A stretch of DNA of 64,000 bases from Pinus tabuliformis (taxonomy: Eukaryota; Streptophyta; Pinopsida; Pinales; Pinaceae), in assembly GCA_031772625.1 (NCBI GenBank), contig CM062811.1:643078820-643142819 (forward strand). Direction: 5' to 3'. Position 1 is the stretch's first letter, and every line of letters starts with the position of its first letter. The notes beneath the pieces are model-generated. The model worked only from the letters and a program-made list of their open reading frames with translations. It made no database searches and had not been told where the DNA came from. This document shows positions 44,276-56,089 of the stretch, one piece after another. The translations under genes and the position numbers were made by a program.

Positions 44276-44577
44276 CAATGTTGCACGAAGCAGGAACATT
44301 TTTTGGAAGCGGATCCATGGAAGTGTCATTTCCCAAAAATCTAGGAAGCGAAGCGTCTCGGAAGTGTCTACTATATATATATATATATATATAGTGCAAT
44401 TATATTAAAAAAACATCCAAAATAACAAATTAGTTGTAGAAGACATGAAAACATGCATATTTTTACATAAATCAAGATAAATATGGCATTCATTGTACAC
44501 AAATTAGTTGTAGAAGACATGAAAACATGCATATTTTTACGTAAATCAAGATAAATATGGCATTCATTGTACATCAA
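44276..44577 (-). mobile_element. Fragment of the small hAT family seen at 49.6-51.4 kb
   Basis: CAATGTTGCACGAAGC at 44276 is the complement of the terminal sequence GCTTCGTGCAACATTG. It is followed, in opposite orientation, by the same CCAAAAATCTAGG, (AT)n, ACATCC and TAGAAGACATGAAAACATGC blocks. The last part is tandemly duplicated (about 44425-44500 and 44501-44575). The other end is missing. Confidence 0.75.
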
Positions 44578-44766
44578 TGATTAATTATTCCAGCATCAAC
44601 CATCTAGAATCTAGATTCCTCTTCTCTTGTCTAGCCTTTGCCTTGACTTCGATTCTCTAGGAATATTAGTCAACATTGCCCAAGTTTGATCAAATGGCCT
44701 AATCCATGTTAGGATATTCCGAGTATTTACCACCTTGCTGCCTCTTTAAAATGGGAAGTCCATCAA

Positions 44767-45981
44767 ATGGATGTTAAATCTGCCTTCTTGCATGGTGACT
44801 TGCAGGAAGAAATCTATATGGAACAACCCATTGGCTTCATACAAACAGACTCCAGCCTCGTTTGTCGACTTAAGAAATCCCTTTATGGCCTCAAGCAAGC
44901 TCCTCGAGCTTGGTATGCCAAAATGGATAGCTTTCTTTTAGAATCTGGCTTTTCTAGGTGTCATTCTGACAATACTGTCTACACCAAGAAAGTGGGCAAC
45001 TCTCTCATCATCCTTGTTCTTTATGTTGATGATCTTATTCTTACTGGTAGTGATCCCAACCTTATAAACCATGTGAAGTCCAGCCTTAAAAAGAAATTTG
45101 AAATGACAGACTTAGGACACTTACACTATTTTCTCGGTCTTCAAGTCTTGCAATCCCAAGAGGGTATTTTTCTTTCCCAGTCCAAGTATGCTTGTGATAT
45201 TCTTCGTCATTTTCACATGGAAGACTGTAAGCCAGCCACTTCTCCCTTTCAGTCTGGAGTCAAACTTTCAGTCTCTTGTACTTCTCCTGAAGTTGATGCT
45301 ACCTTATACCGTCAACTTGTCGGAAAACTCTTGTATTTAACCCATACTCGTCCTGATCTTTCCTTTGCTGTTGGCCTTGTTGCTCGTTTTATGCAAAACC
45401 CCCGTGAAAGTCATTGGAAAGCAGCTAAAAGAATACTTCGTTATGTTCGAGGTACAATACAGCTTGGGATTCATTACAGTGCCAAAGCAGCTCCTCTGTT
45501 AGTTGGTTTCACTGATTCTGATTGGGCTGGTGACCTTGATGATCGGAAGTCTACTGCCGGTTATGTCTTCACTCTTGGTTCAGGACCTATTACATGGGCT
45601 TGTAAGAAACAGGCTGCCATTTCTCTTTCATCAGCAGAAGCAGAGTATCGTGGTGCCGTGGAAGCTAGTAAGGAAGCCTTGTGGCTTCGTCAGATCCTAT
45701 CAGAGTTTGGCTTTGAGCAGCAGCATCCAACCACACTTTGGTGTGATAATCAAAGTGCCATTCAGCTATGCAAAGATCCAGTCCAGCATCAGCGCAGCAA
45801 ACACATTGAACTACACATGCACTTCATCAGAAAGCTCATTCATGACCATGTTCTTGAAGTGCAATATTGTCCAACAGATGATCAGGTTGCAGACATCTTC
45901 ACAAAGGCTCTCACAGAGGCGAAGTTCACTAAACTTCGATATATGCTTGGAGTTCAGGAAGTTGTCACTAAGGGGGGATAG
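44767..45981 (+). CDS. Copia E reverse transcriptase-RNase H, intact 404-codon ORF
   Basis: The ORF starts at an internal Met, since codons upstream (LAASLKWEVHQ) belong to RT too. It shows [40 protein letters not shown], active site [12 protein letters not shown] with both Asp, and RNase H (TDSDWAGDLDDRKSTAGYVF, LSSAEAEYRGAVEASKEALW, DNQSAIQLCKDPVQHQRSKH, VADIFTKALTEAKF). The catalytic residues are in place. The fingers of RT, integrase and gag are gone, so it is not a working element. It is the only long undamaged retroelement frame in the window. Confidence 0.92.
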   Translation: MDVKSAFLHGDLQEEIYMEQPIGFIQTDSSLVCRLKKSLYGLKQAPRAWYAKMDSFLLESGFSRCHSDNTVYTKKVGNSLIILVLYVDDLILTGSDPNLINHVKSSLKKKFEMTDLGHLHYFLGLQVLQSQEGIFLSQSKYACDILRHFHMEDCKPATSPFQSGVKLSVSCTSPEVDATLYRQLVGKLLYLTHTRPDLSFAVGLVARFMQNPRESHWKAAKRILRYVRGTIQLGIHYSAKAAPLLVGFTDSDWAGDLDDRKSTAGYVFTLGSGPITWACKKQAAISLSSAEAEYRGAVEASKEALWLRQILSEFGFEQQHPTTLWCDNQSAIQLCKDPVQHQRSKHIELHMHFIRKLIHDHVLEVQYCPTDDQVADIFTKALTEAKFTKLRYMLGVQEVVTKGG

Positions 45982-46062
45982 GCTCTAGTGCCTCCTTCCT
46001 TCTCCTATTGTGTCATATTTGTAAATCCTTCAATCCTATCCCAAGTTGTTCTTAAGGGGGGA

Positions 46063-46519
46063 TGTTAGGATATTCCGACACATAGGATATAGTTAAGTTC
46101 AACTTGGTCTAGTATAGAGTTAGGTTAGAGTTAGGTAAAGTGTGTTTCTTTACCGTTGTACATTTTGTAACTTACAATCCGACGGTCACGATATGTAGTG
46201 ATCCGACGGTTCACTCTCACCTCGGTATTACCGACACTTGATCCGTGGCTTGACACCCGATTGGTCCATGAGTTCTATTTAAAGCGCATGGAGGGTCATT
46301 GTTCGGGTAATCCGTGCATGAGAGAAGCTTATGTAAATTTTCATTCTTTGATTAATAAATTGTCTGTACCCACGTTGGGACAGGCCGTGGACTGTTTCCC
46401 TCCTTGCACTCTGAGGGTTTTAACCACGTCAAAAATACTGGTGTATTGATTTGAGATCTGGTTGTGAGCGGTGTCCTCTTGGTATTCTTTCTGAGGAACT
46501 TACCCTGTAAATTCCTACA
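46063..46519 (+). repeat. Copia E 3' LTR
   Basis: It is 457 bp, begins TGTTAGGATATTCCGACAC after the polypurine tract AAGGGGGGA, and ends AAATTCCTACA. TTCTATTTAAAGCG near 46275 may be its TATA region. Confidence 0.88.
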
Positions 46520-46524
46520 ATCCA

Positions 46525-48540
46525 AGCCATATAATATGGTAGAGAAAGCTTAACATGCATGATCAATGATTTTGACTTGAGTGAAGGGTACAATTTTGCT
46601 AAGCCCATGACAAAGGAGTTCAACAATCAACAACACCAACACTTCGGTACATATAGGGCTCGGTGCTCTTGATTAAATGACAATCACATGCCTTCATACA
46701 TGAAATAATCCAATGAAACACCACAATCCCATTGATCCTGAAAATTGTTAAGTTTGTTGAATTTTGAATGGGATATGAAATTCTATTTTCTCCATATGAA
46801 GTCTGATGAGGTTGGAACCACTCTGCAACATTGGTTGGGAGTTCTTAGGCATTTGTTATTTTAGGTTGTGGCTCAATTAAGAGGTTGTAGATCACTTGGC
46901 AAATTGTCTGGTTTTCTTACTAGGCACTAGGATTTCTCAATGTAGCTGATTTAGACGTTCCTATTTTCATTCCCTCATTATCAGGTTGGTCTTTAGCCTA
47001 GATTTGCTAGCAAAGGGGTGGCAAGCAAATGTCTCCTTTCCTAGAAGGATTCATGGAATCAAAATCGCCAACAATGGCACTACTTGCATGCTCTTAATTG
47101 GGAACCTAAGAGCTCAACAATTCAGATAAATTGATTTTAGAGGGCCTCTATAGCATGATCCTTGAATATTCACTTGAATATACAGTTTTGTGGGTCAAGT
47201 CCTATTCTATAGGGATTGGTGACAAAAGCGTGGAAAGTTGTTTTATATGTATGTGACCAAGGATCTATATGACAAGGTAAAGGCACACCTATGACGTTGT
47301 TCCATTCTTGTAAAAAAGGTGTGGGTTGAAGGATAATATGACATGTTGGGTAGAGGTATTAGTCCATTTGGAAATCACATTCTTATTTTAAAGCACAAAA
47401 TTTGGGGATTGCTTATGCACCATCAGTTTTCTGGATTTGATCACTATATAATTTGTCATCCACCTTCATGCTCTCAAAGAGGAAAAATTGAAGGAATCAA
47501 CTTAGAGGAGTAGTTTTATCGACGAGAACTAGTTTCAAAAATTTGGATCTAAAACCTTTTGAGGCTAGTTTAAGGCCTTAAATAATGTTTTTTGGGGTAA
47601 AACTTTCTTGCTTAAGCACCACACCTCGCGACACTATTTTACACTCAAAGACCTTTCCAACAATGCAAGAAAGGCATTAATTGGAGATCAGATGCAAAAG
47701 TTATGCCTCCCAGAAGTTGACATATCGTGAATGACCACCATGATTCTAGAGGATGTCATGTTAACTCCATTACTCATGGAAAAAGGGGCTAGCCACATGA
47801 AAACTATAAAGAAGACTCTATAAAGACCAAAGTTGTAACTTCAGTTAAGAGTGGAACAAGTCAAACTTAACCCCTAGTTGGCTATCAATCTGTGTTATAA
47901 CCAGGCCACTAGGAATAAAAGGGGTGCCAGTATATTTGTTTGCATTTTGTTCCATAGTAAAACAGGCAAAGTAGTTGGGGGAGCAGAACAAAGGGGTTTT
48001 TTATTTTATAGCAACCCATAGGCCATAGGTCTCAACTAACTCCATAGGGAGTGCCTTCTCCTTTATGCTTGCATCATTCCATTCTAGACAAAACAGAGCA
48101 GAGCAACCTCAACTTCTAGCTAGGTTTTCTCCTGTTAGAGTTTCTAAAGCATAGGTTCGTGCTCATTGTGGTTGATGTGTAATTGTGTTTTATTGTTCTC
48201 TATTTTAAGCATTTTATCCATTGCACACCTAACAAAATAATAATAATAACTCTGGAAAGTAAAAGGAATTAACCCTTCATAGTACAATTGTTTGTTTATT
48301 TTAATAGATATATTGTGGCGAATTATAGACTAAAATATCCACAACAATTTATACATCATATTGGTATTAGAGCATGTTTCTTTAGGTATTTGTAGGAGGT
48401 TATAGGGGATCCAAGAAAATTTTAGTCGAAAGCCATAAATCCCCAACCATGGATGAAAAATTAGTGTTTATAATAACCCTTGAGATCCACTAGAGGAGAG
48501 ATTCTCAAGGCCGAAAGTGCGAGTCATGGACATCAATTGT
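46525..48540 (+). other. Non-coding region with a possible orphan LTR end
   Basis: No coding domain is seen. TGGTATTAGAGCATG at 48362-48376 resembles a plus-strand primer-binding site, and the sequence before it (poly(A)-signal-like AATAATAATAATAACTC, then TTTATACATCA) looks like an LTR end. The rest of such an element would have been cut off by the gypsy F LTR at about 48541. Confidence 0.3.
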
Positions 48541-49401
48541 TATAACTACTCCTTCCATATTTACGCACTTTGACAAGCTCTCTAGGGTAAACATGAGTTG
48601 AGTGTCACTATGATATGACCTAACCTCCAAGTTCCAATTATGAAAGTGGGGCCTACAAACCGGAAGTAAAATGCAGTGATGCGAAAATCGCGCGATAATT
48701 ACAAGTTTTTTTTTTGTTTTGTTTTTTTTTTTTTTTCCCAACGATTTTTATGAAAAAACCGTGATTTTTTGAAATAACCGCAATTTTTTTCTAAAAATCA
48801 AAATTTGATATGAATTTATCGCGGGCCATGCTGACAACGCTTTTATAAGACCAAAAACATGATTTTTGGAAAATCATTTGCACAGACAACGACAACGACG
48901 GGGTTTTGGAGTGACCTAGCAAAGAAAGCTTGGTCGTTTGGGAGCTGAATCAGCTGATTGGAGGAGAAAAACGGATTGAGAGCTAAGGAGGAGACGAATT
49001 TTCTCCATCAAACCGGTATGGGCACCAAAATTTTGTGTTTTGTAACTTTGTTTTGATTTTTTTTTTTATGTTTTTGGTTGGGTTTGGAATCTGGATAACC
49101 CATTGTTTATCAAAATAATTCAATGGGTTATCAAATATTTTTGAATTGATTTGATGGGGTTTTTGATTTTTGATTTTGTTTGTTAAAAACTTAAATTGTC
49201 AAAAATTCCATGTGTTTTGTCATGTTACTCATGTATGTAATTTTTTTTTTAGTTTTTGTAAATTGTAAGTTTGTAACTTGTAAATTGTAATCCTTATTTT
49301 GCCATAGGTTCACCATTCAACTTCAAAGTTCAAAGTTCAAAGTCAAACTTCATCTTACAAATTTAAAACTCAAGAATCCAGAGTTCAACCAAGTTACAAA
49401 C

Positions 49402-49635
49402 ATGCCAAGGAAATTGGACCCTCTGTGGGAATTTGGTGAACCTGATGGAGGGTTTGATAGAATAAACTTGTCTTGCAAGTTGTGTGGGCAGCATATGTCA
49501 GGGGGGGTTTACAGATTGAAGTATCACCTTGCACAAATCCCTGGATTTGATGTAGGGCCTTGCACAAATACAAATCCTGAAATCATTCGAAAAGCCATGA
49601 GATCATTGGAAAATTTAGAGCACAATAGAGAGGCC
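49402..49635 (+). pseudogene. hAT transposase, BED zinc-finger exon
   Basis: The BED finger binds the transposon ends. MPRKLDPLWEFGEPDGG is followed by LSCKLCGQHMSGGVYRLKYH and LAQIPGFDVGPC, giving the C-x2-C...H pattern. A probable 5' UTR intron precedes it (donor after AAACCG at 49017, acceptor TTTGCCATAG at 49308). The frame is cut after EHNREA by the element at 49636 and continues at 51413 (KVEMKK). Confidence 0.85.
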
Positions 49636-49804
49636 CAGTGTTGCAGGAATCGCCCCCCCCCCCGCCGGATCCAAACCCAGAATCGCGGATCGGAGCGAAG
49701 CGTCCCGGAATCCACACTGGAAGCGCGATTCCGTTTTTGAGGTGGCGCGATTCCGGGTTAAAAAAACGATTCCTGCCATTTGAGGTTGCGGCCCCCCGGA
49801 ATCG

Positions 49805-49890
49805 CGCAACCTGGACGCAACCTGGACGCAACCTGCACGCAACCTGCACGCAACCTGGACGCAACCTGGACGCAACCTGGACGCAACCCA
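49805..49890. repeat. 11-bp subterminal tandem repeat
   Basis: Nearly eight copies of CGCAACCTGGA (two copies end in CA). Arrays like this near hAT ends often hold transposase-binding words; that role here is inferred. Confidence 0.85.
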
Positions 49891-50650
49891 CCAATATGAC
49901 ATCATTCTCATATAGGATTCCTAATACCATATAACTTGAGCATTGTAGCCTGAATATACGGTCTTACTGCTCTGAATACAATGTCAACTCAATGAATATA
50001 CATTGAAAAAGGGCGGATTGCGTGGCGCAACCGGAAGCGCAGTCATCTACTGAACTGATGGATGCACTTCTATATATTCATATACTGCTGTAATTAGAAC
50101 ATAGCAATACCATACTCAAGCTATTTGAGCAGTGATATCCATACATAATGCTAAGTGCATATAAGAATGAAGAAGTCTCTGCTTATAGGTTTATACCCAT
50201 CATTGCCAATATTGGGAAGCCATACCAATATTGATCTATATGAGAAACGATAACATATATATGACTGAAGCAAGTGACATGTCCATATTGAATTGATGTC
50301 ATGAACAAATGTCATAATGCAAAGAATCATACTGAAGCATATGCCAATGATCATATGACACTATTGGTAAATCATACCAGGAGCAAGAGCATAGCCATAT
50401 AACGAACGTCCAATTATTCCAGAGGTGCAGTATCAAATTATCAATACACTGTGAGAGTAGATCTGAGAGACTTCCTTGTAAAGTCTGCAATTCTTGCTAA
50501 TGTAGTTTGTTGCCCTTACCTTGCTTCAAATCACTGTGATCTTATGTCCAACTATGCTTCCACCTATGCTGATCTACTAGGTATTCAATGTACTGCTGGT
50601 GGGGCTTAAGCCTTAAGGTTCCTCCTCAAGCCTCCTACAATTCACGGTTT

Positions 50651-51404
50651 TGCTACAGCAAGGTCTAGGTCTTCATATACGCGGGTTAATACTTTTTATA
50701 GTTTTATGTTTTATAATATGCTTAAAAATTTGATGTATGTTTGTAATAGCTAGAATATAGATGATTGTTGTACATACTAGTAACTACAATGGAATCATGG
50801 ATGCCATATCTATCTTGATTTATGCAAAAATATGCATGTTTTCATGTCTTCTACAATTAATTTGGTATTTGGGATGTTTGTTTTGAGTATAAATGCAAAA
50901 AAATATATAAAAATATATATATATAGCAGACGCTTCCGCGGACGCTTCGCTCCCTAGATTTTTGGAAAATGACGCTTCCGCGCTCCGCGCTTCCGCTTCG
51001 CTCCCGCTTCGTGCAACATTGGCTACAGCAAGGTCTAGGTCTTCATATACACGGGTTAATACTTTTTATAGTTTTATGTTTTATAATATGCTTAAAAATT
51101 TGATGTATGTTTGTAATAGCTAGAATATAGATGATTGTTGTACATACTAGTAACTACAATGGAATCATGGATGCCATATCTATCTTGATTTATGCAAAAA
51201 TATGCATGTTTTCATGTCTTCTACAATTAATTTGGTATTTGGGATGTTTGTTTTGAGTATAAATGCAAAAAAATATATAAAAATATATATATATAGCAGA
51301 CGCTTCCGCGGACGCTTCGCTCCCTAGATTTTTGGAAAATGACGCTTCCGCGCTCCGCGCTTCCGCTTCGCGCTTCCGCTTCGCTCCCGCTTCGTGCAAC
51401 ATTG
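50651..51404. repeat. Tandem duplication of the nested element's 3' end
   Basis: Copy 1 (about 50651-51019) and copy 2 (about 51020-51404) both start GCTACAGCAAGGTCTAGGTC and end with TGCAACATTG. They are nearly identical; copy 2 has one extra CGCTTCCGCTT unit. Confidence 0.92.
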
Positions 51405-51412
51405 GAGAGGCC

Positions 51413-53134
51413 AAAGTAGAAATGAAGAAGCAACTAACAAAGGCTGTGTTAGGCTCAGGTGAACAAAGAAGTGGCACTAGTTCTACTTCAGCATCAATAT
51501 CTACAACCAACCCGGTAGCTGCCTCATCATTTTTTGTTCCTAGAACCACGTTTGGTTCACAACCATCTATCACTTCAATGCTTAAAAAAACTGAGAAAGA
51601 ACAAGCTGACAAGTTGTTGGCCAAATTTTTCCTTTGGAGTGATATTCCTTTCAGCGTTGCAAGGAATAATCCATTTTTCCAGCCTGTTGTTGATGCTATT
51701 GCAACTGTTGGCCAAAGGTACAAAATCCCTTCTTATGATGACTTTAGAGGCCGGATTCTTCAAAATGAAAAGGTTGACTGCACCAAAAGATTGGAGTTTA
51801 GGGCATCATGGGCACAAACAGGATGCACTGTGATGTCAAATGGTTGGACCAACGAAAAGGGGAGAACCCTTATAAACTTCTTGGTTAATTGTCCCAAGGG
51901 GACTATGTTTATGAAATTTGTTGATGCATCTTCACATATCAAAGATGCAAAAACTTTATGTGATTTGCTGAATGTGTTTATTTTGGAGGTGGGTGCAGAA
52001 CATGTTGTCCAAGTCATAACGGACAATGCTGCAAATTATGTTGTTGCTGGCAGGATGCTTATGGAGAGGCATCCTACTTTATTTTGGACACCTTGTGCTG
52101 CACAGTGTATTGATTTGATGTTGGAGGACATAGGGAAAATTTCCTTTGTCAAAGATATTGTTGAGTCATCAAAAAGCATTACAAAATTTATATATAATCA
52201 TACATCTGTGCTTAGCTTGATGAGAAAATTCACCAACAAAAAAGAGTTGGTGTGCCCCGCCATTACATAGTTTGCCACCGGTTTCATATCTCTTCAATCC
52301 CTCTTGAATTCTATGTGGGATGTGAAGAGAATGTTTCTTTCAGAGGAGTGGCATGCTTTAACAATGAGCTGCAAACCAGAGGGAGAAGCCATATGCAGAC
52401 TAGTTTCATACCAGGAAGACTTCTGGGCGGGAGTGCATGAGGTGTGCACCGTTACTGAACCTTTGGTAAAGGTTCTTCGATTAGTTGATGGTGAGAAGCC
52501 CGCAATGGACTATTTGTATGAGGCCATGGACAGAGCAAAAGAATCCATTCGGGCCTACTATGATGATAAGGGAGATGAGGGGTTTCAGAAACAACTCCTA
52601 TGGGAAGTGATTGATGAACGATGGAACAACACACTCCATTGTCCCATTCATGCTGCAGGGATCTACCTGAACCCCGCATTTTCTTACCCATGTGGGTTCG
52701 TATTTGATGCTGAGATCATGGATGGATTCTTAACCTATGTTCAGAGGATGATGCGATCTCTAGCAGAACATATAGAGATCTCCAAAGAAATTGAGACATA
52801 CAGGATGGAAGGTGCCACATTTGGCATTGACATGGCTGTGACTAATAGGATGACTAAAATGCTAGGTATTTTTTAGTTTGTTTCAAATTTCATTGTCTCT
52901 TTAAGTTCATAACTTCATACTTTGTTTCAACTTTCAAATTTCATTTTTTTCTTATGTTTATTTAAGATTTTATTTGTAATTTTGTTGTATATGCATGGTG
53001 GAGAATGTATGGTGCCAAGGTACCCCTTCTACAAAAGCTTGCCATTTGAATCCTCAGCCAAACATGTAGCTCCTCAGGGTGCAAACGCAACTGGAGTGTA
53101 TTTGAAAAATTACACAACAAGAAGAGAAATAGGT
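51413..53134 (+). pseudogene. hAT transposase catalytic and dimerisation regions
   Basis: From 51413 the frame reads KVEMKKQLTKAVL and the DUF659 domain: FQPVVDAIATVGQRYKIPSY, then MSNGWTNEKGRTLINFLVN where relatives have SDGWTD (both Asp changed to Asn), then VITDNAANYVVAGRMLM and CAAQCIDLMLEDIGK. A TAG at 52268-52270 breaks it; the next frame continues FATGFISLQSLLNSMWD to an apparent donor CTAG|GTATTT at 52867. The dimerisation block lies at about 52994-53134 (WWRMYGAKVPLLQKLAI, TGA, ILSQTCSSSGCKRNWSVFE), ending at donor GAAATAG|GTTAAC. Confidence 0.85.
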
Positions 53135-53221
53135 TAACACTTAAAATATTGCAAATTTCCAAATAATTTTTTGAATTCATTAAACAATATTTTTTATAAT
53201 TATTATTTCATGATCTTTGTA

Positions 53222-53657
53222 CAGGTTGGAGCCCCAACGACTTAATGACATGGTCTACGTCTACTACAATCTTCGATTGTGGATGAGACAACTTGAGAGG
53301 ATACCTGATATGGAGACCATCTCATTGGATGGGATTGACACCACTGCTGCATGGAGGGTTGAGGCCGAGAGGCCTCTCATGGAGTCTGCTGATGATTGGT
53401 TAGAGCAGGAGGTAGTGGAGGGGGAGGGGGAGGGGGAGGAGGAGGAGGAGGAGGCAGAGCAACAGGAGGAGGAGGTGACACCACCTACCCGGGCTACCCC
53501 TACCACCAGTAGAGGACGTGGTCTACCTCCTATAGCTCCTAGTTCTTCAGCTTCTAGAGCACAGCAGAGTCCACTGCCAACTCCACCAGCATCTACATCT
53601 AGAGGGAAAGGGAAAGCTATTGCATTTTCTCGCAAGAGGGGCAGAGGAAATCAGTAG
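53222..53657 (+). pseudogene. hAT transposase last exon
   Basis: After the acceptor TTTGTACAG the frame reads LEPQRLNDMVYVYYNLRLW, the standard end of hAT transposases. This is followed by a long acidic run coded by GAG/GGAG repeats (53414-53480) and a Ser/Pro/basic tail ending FSRKRGRGNQ. Joining RNR from the previous exon to LEPQRLND restores the family motif. Confidence 0.85.
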
Positions 53658-54035
53658 TATTAGACTTTAGTTATTTGGTTCATTTCATTGTATATGACAT
53701 TATGACTCATGATATGACTCATGAGATACATTATTATATTTTTTGTTGATATTTTGAGGCTGAGTTGGGAGTCATGAGTCAGGACTTACTATTCAAGGCA
53801 TGATTCATTGTTATGTGTGATGTAGCACTAGAAAGATATTAGACATCTTATCTATTAGTTATTTTATCATATTTATGTGTCAATGTATTTATTTTATGTT
53901 GTAGATGCTTTAGATATTAAAAAATTTGAAAAAAATGAATATTTTTGTATGTTACGATTTTTTCCCAATTTTTACGATTTTTTCCGAATTTTTCCCCTCG
54001 CCGATAATATCCCAATAACGATTACTGCAACATTG
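53658..54035 (+). other. hAT 3' untranslated and subterminal region
   Basis: AT-rich sequence with no gene. Repeats of TACGATTTTTTCCCAATTT near 53955-54000 are likely subterminal transposase sites. Confidence 0.5.
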
Positions 54036-56089
54036 GTAAAATGACATCCCTCAGGGGCTACAAACCACTCATGAGCCTACCAACCACCCCAGGCGATCAA
54101 TCCCTGAGTTGGAACTCTTTTTCACTAGGTTCACTCCCAAACCACACCTTTGACACTCTATGCACGCGGTTATGAGGCTCCAACCACACCCATAAGCCTG
54201 CCTGCATGCGGTTGTGACCCAAATTCCTCAGTTCAATGCATGTGATCACAAGATCTATGCCACTTTTTCATGCTAGCCTCGAGGCCACTGCCCAAAACTC
54301 CCTGCAACTTTCCAGAATCATGACAATGATGATAACAATACAAAACAATCAAAACTTGAGCAAGATCTTAACCTAGACATGCCTAATGCAAGATAGACAT
54401 TTCGTCAAACACATGACAAACATATAAGTTACAGGTCATGAATGCATATCTAATCATAACCTTCTAAACTTCATCTGAGGATTACCAAGAAGGATTTATG
54501 CCCTCTCTAGCTAGCTGCAATAACACTTGTTAGCCCATGCATTCATCAATCATCCAGTAACTTATCAAATCATGAACAAGAGCCACAACTAGAGCACATC
54601 ATCAAACCATGCATATAACCAACATATAACAAACATATAACCAGAATAGAAACTATGACAAATCAGCCATAAGGTCACCATAATAACCAGTACAAGTGCT
54701 CATAGATCACAATAGAAAAAAGGCTCATGTTAACATATGAAAAAGTAAACCAAGTTAGAGACTTCCATGTACCACCCAACCATAAATTGGGTTGAACTAA
54801 ATCTCTCTTTCAGGAAATCACCCCCGCACCATATTCCAAACATGACTGTGGGATCATAAGGGTTAAATCAAAATAAACCAACTAGGACTTCCAGAGGCCA
54901 AACCACCTCAACCCTCAAGCACAATGATCTCACCTATACGGTCCAGAAATCACTAACATCAACCAGATTGGTCTCTACCCTCTAGGAACTAGTAACTCAA
55001 CCCACAGTCTCTAGGGAACCCGAGTTGTTTCAGGGCTCTAGAGCATTTGTCCCAACCCACAAGCTCTAGGGACTAGTAACTCAACCCATGGCCATAGGAA
55101 GCCCAAGTTGTTCCAGGGCTCCAAAGAATTTGTTCCAACCCACAACCATAGCGAACCTAAGAACCAATCAGAAAACCAAATGGGAAATCCACTACACCAT
55201 GGCTATCCAAGAAATGGCAAGGCAAGGCTAAAGCCATTGTCAATCCAGACAAATCTCCATGCCAATGACAACACATAACCAAGGAATCACATGCATATAC
55301 CATGCATCCAAAAATCAACAAGGAGACCACACATGCAACCTGTTGCCTGCAAAGTAAGCATGTTGTAGTTACTGATCCAACTGTCTCCTTGCGCTTCCTT
55401 GCTTTTTTTTTCTTGCTTTCTCCAAATCCAAGTGAATGCTAGAGTGCTCCAAGAATACTCTAAGTGTGCAAGAGTATGAGAGAATAAGAGTGTACAAAGA
55501 GAGAACCAAAATTGAACTGACAAAAGCTGTAATGACCAAAAACTAAGCCAAAGGCTGTGAATTGTTTCTTTGATGCCTTTTTAACATTGATGTCTCCTTT
55601 TTTCTTCATTCTCCTTCATTTTTCCTCTAATTTCCCTTGCGTGAAAATTTGTATCTCTTCACCTTCCTTTTCTCCTATTTTCCTTTATTTTTATAATTAA
55701 ATGTCATTTATTGCTTCTTTGCCTTTGCCAATGTCTTTGCCAATTTTTATAGCCATTATTAATCCAAAAGTGATGCCCACTATAATATTTTCCCACCATT
55801 CAGCATGGAATACGTGTTCTGGAATCTTGGTCTTATTTTATTTACATGGAAAATCATCTAGGGGTTGTTACAAACTCGTCCCCATTCGAGGAACATCGTC
55901 CTCGGTGTTCAAGGACGATTATAACTTGCAAAACATGTTTCCCATGGAGCTTGATAAGGCAACTCGATGCAGCATTTACATCATACCAAACTATTGAAAC
56001 CATGAACACCACACTGCTTATTGGAGCTTTATAACATAACTCGATGTCGTATTTAGAAAAACACATTAACCAAACGCATCTCCTCAACC

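Larger units (their letters stand above)
44707..46519 (+). mobile_element. Ty1/copia element E, internally deleted
   Basis: The element is bounded by a perfect 5-bp duplication ATCCA (44702-44706 and 46520-46524). At the left only the first ~16 bp of the LTR remain (TGTTAGGATATTCCGA) before the sequence jumps into the RT gene. At the right a full LTR follows (46063-46519). Everything between the LTR tip and mid-RT is deleted. The remaining ORF is open, so the insertion or deletion is young. Confidence 0.9.
49636..51404. mobile_element. Non-autonomous hAT element nested in the hAT transposase
   Basis: It is 1769 bp, starts CAGTGTTGCAGGAATCG, ends TTCGTGCAACATTG, and is flanked by the perfect 8-bp duplication GAGAGGCC (49628-49635 and 51405-51412). 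It has no transposase. Both subterminal regions are GC-rich and repetitive: an 11-bp array on the left and CTTCCGCTTCG words on the right. Its 3' terminal ~370-390 bp are present twice in tandem. Confidence 0.93.
48674..54035 (+). mobile_element. hAT-superfamily DNA transposon
   Basis: A 5362-bp element has a perfect 8-bp target duplication GTAAAATG (48666-48673 and 54036-54043), the size typical of hAT elements. The ends are imperfect inverted repeats: CAGTGATGCGAAAATCG, and the complement of the right end CAATGTTGCAGTAATCG. It encodes a BED zinc finger, a DUF659-type hAT transposase and a dimerisation domain. The transposase is broken by a nested element and point changes, so it is dead. 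Confidence 0.95.
48541..55872 (-). repeat. Element F 3' LTR, split by a hAT transposon
   Basis: Without the hAT insert it is about 1.95 kb. Its left part (48550-48673) matches 63397-63520 and the part just after the insert (54044 onward) matches 63521 onward. It starts, on the minus strand, TGTAACAACCCC at 55872. The outer end is placed at about 48541 by loss of similarity. The span 54044-55872 has no genes. Confidence 0.8.

Noticed and set aside
53264-53635. 123-codon minus-strand frame rich in Ser
   Set aside because: It is antisense to the acidic GAG-repeat tail of the hAT transposase.
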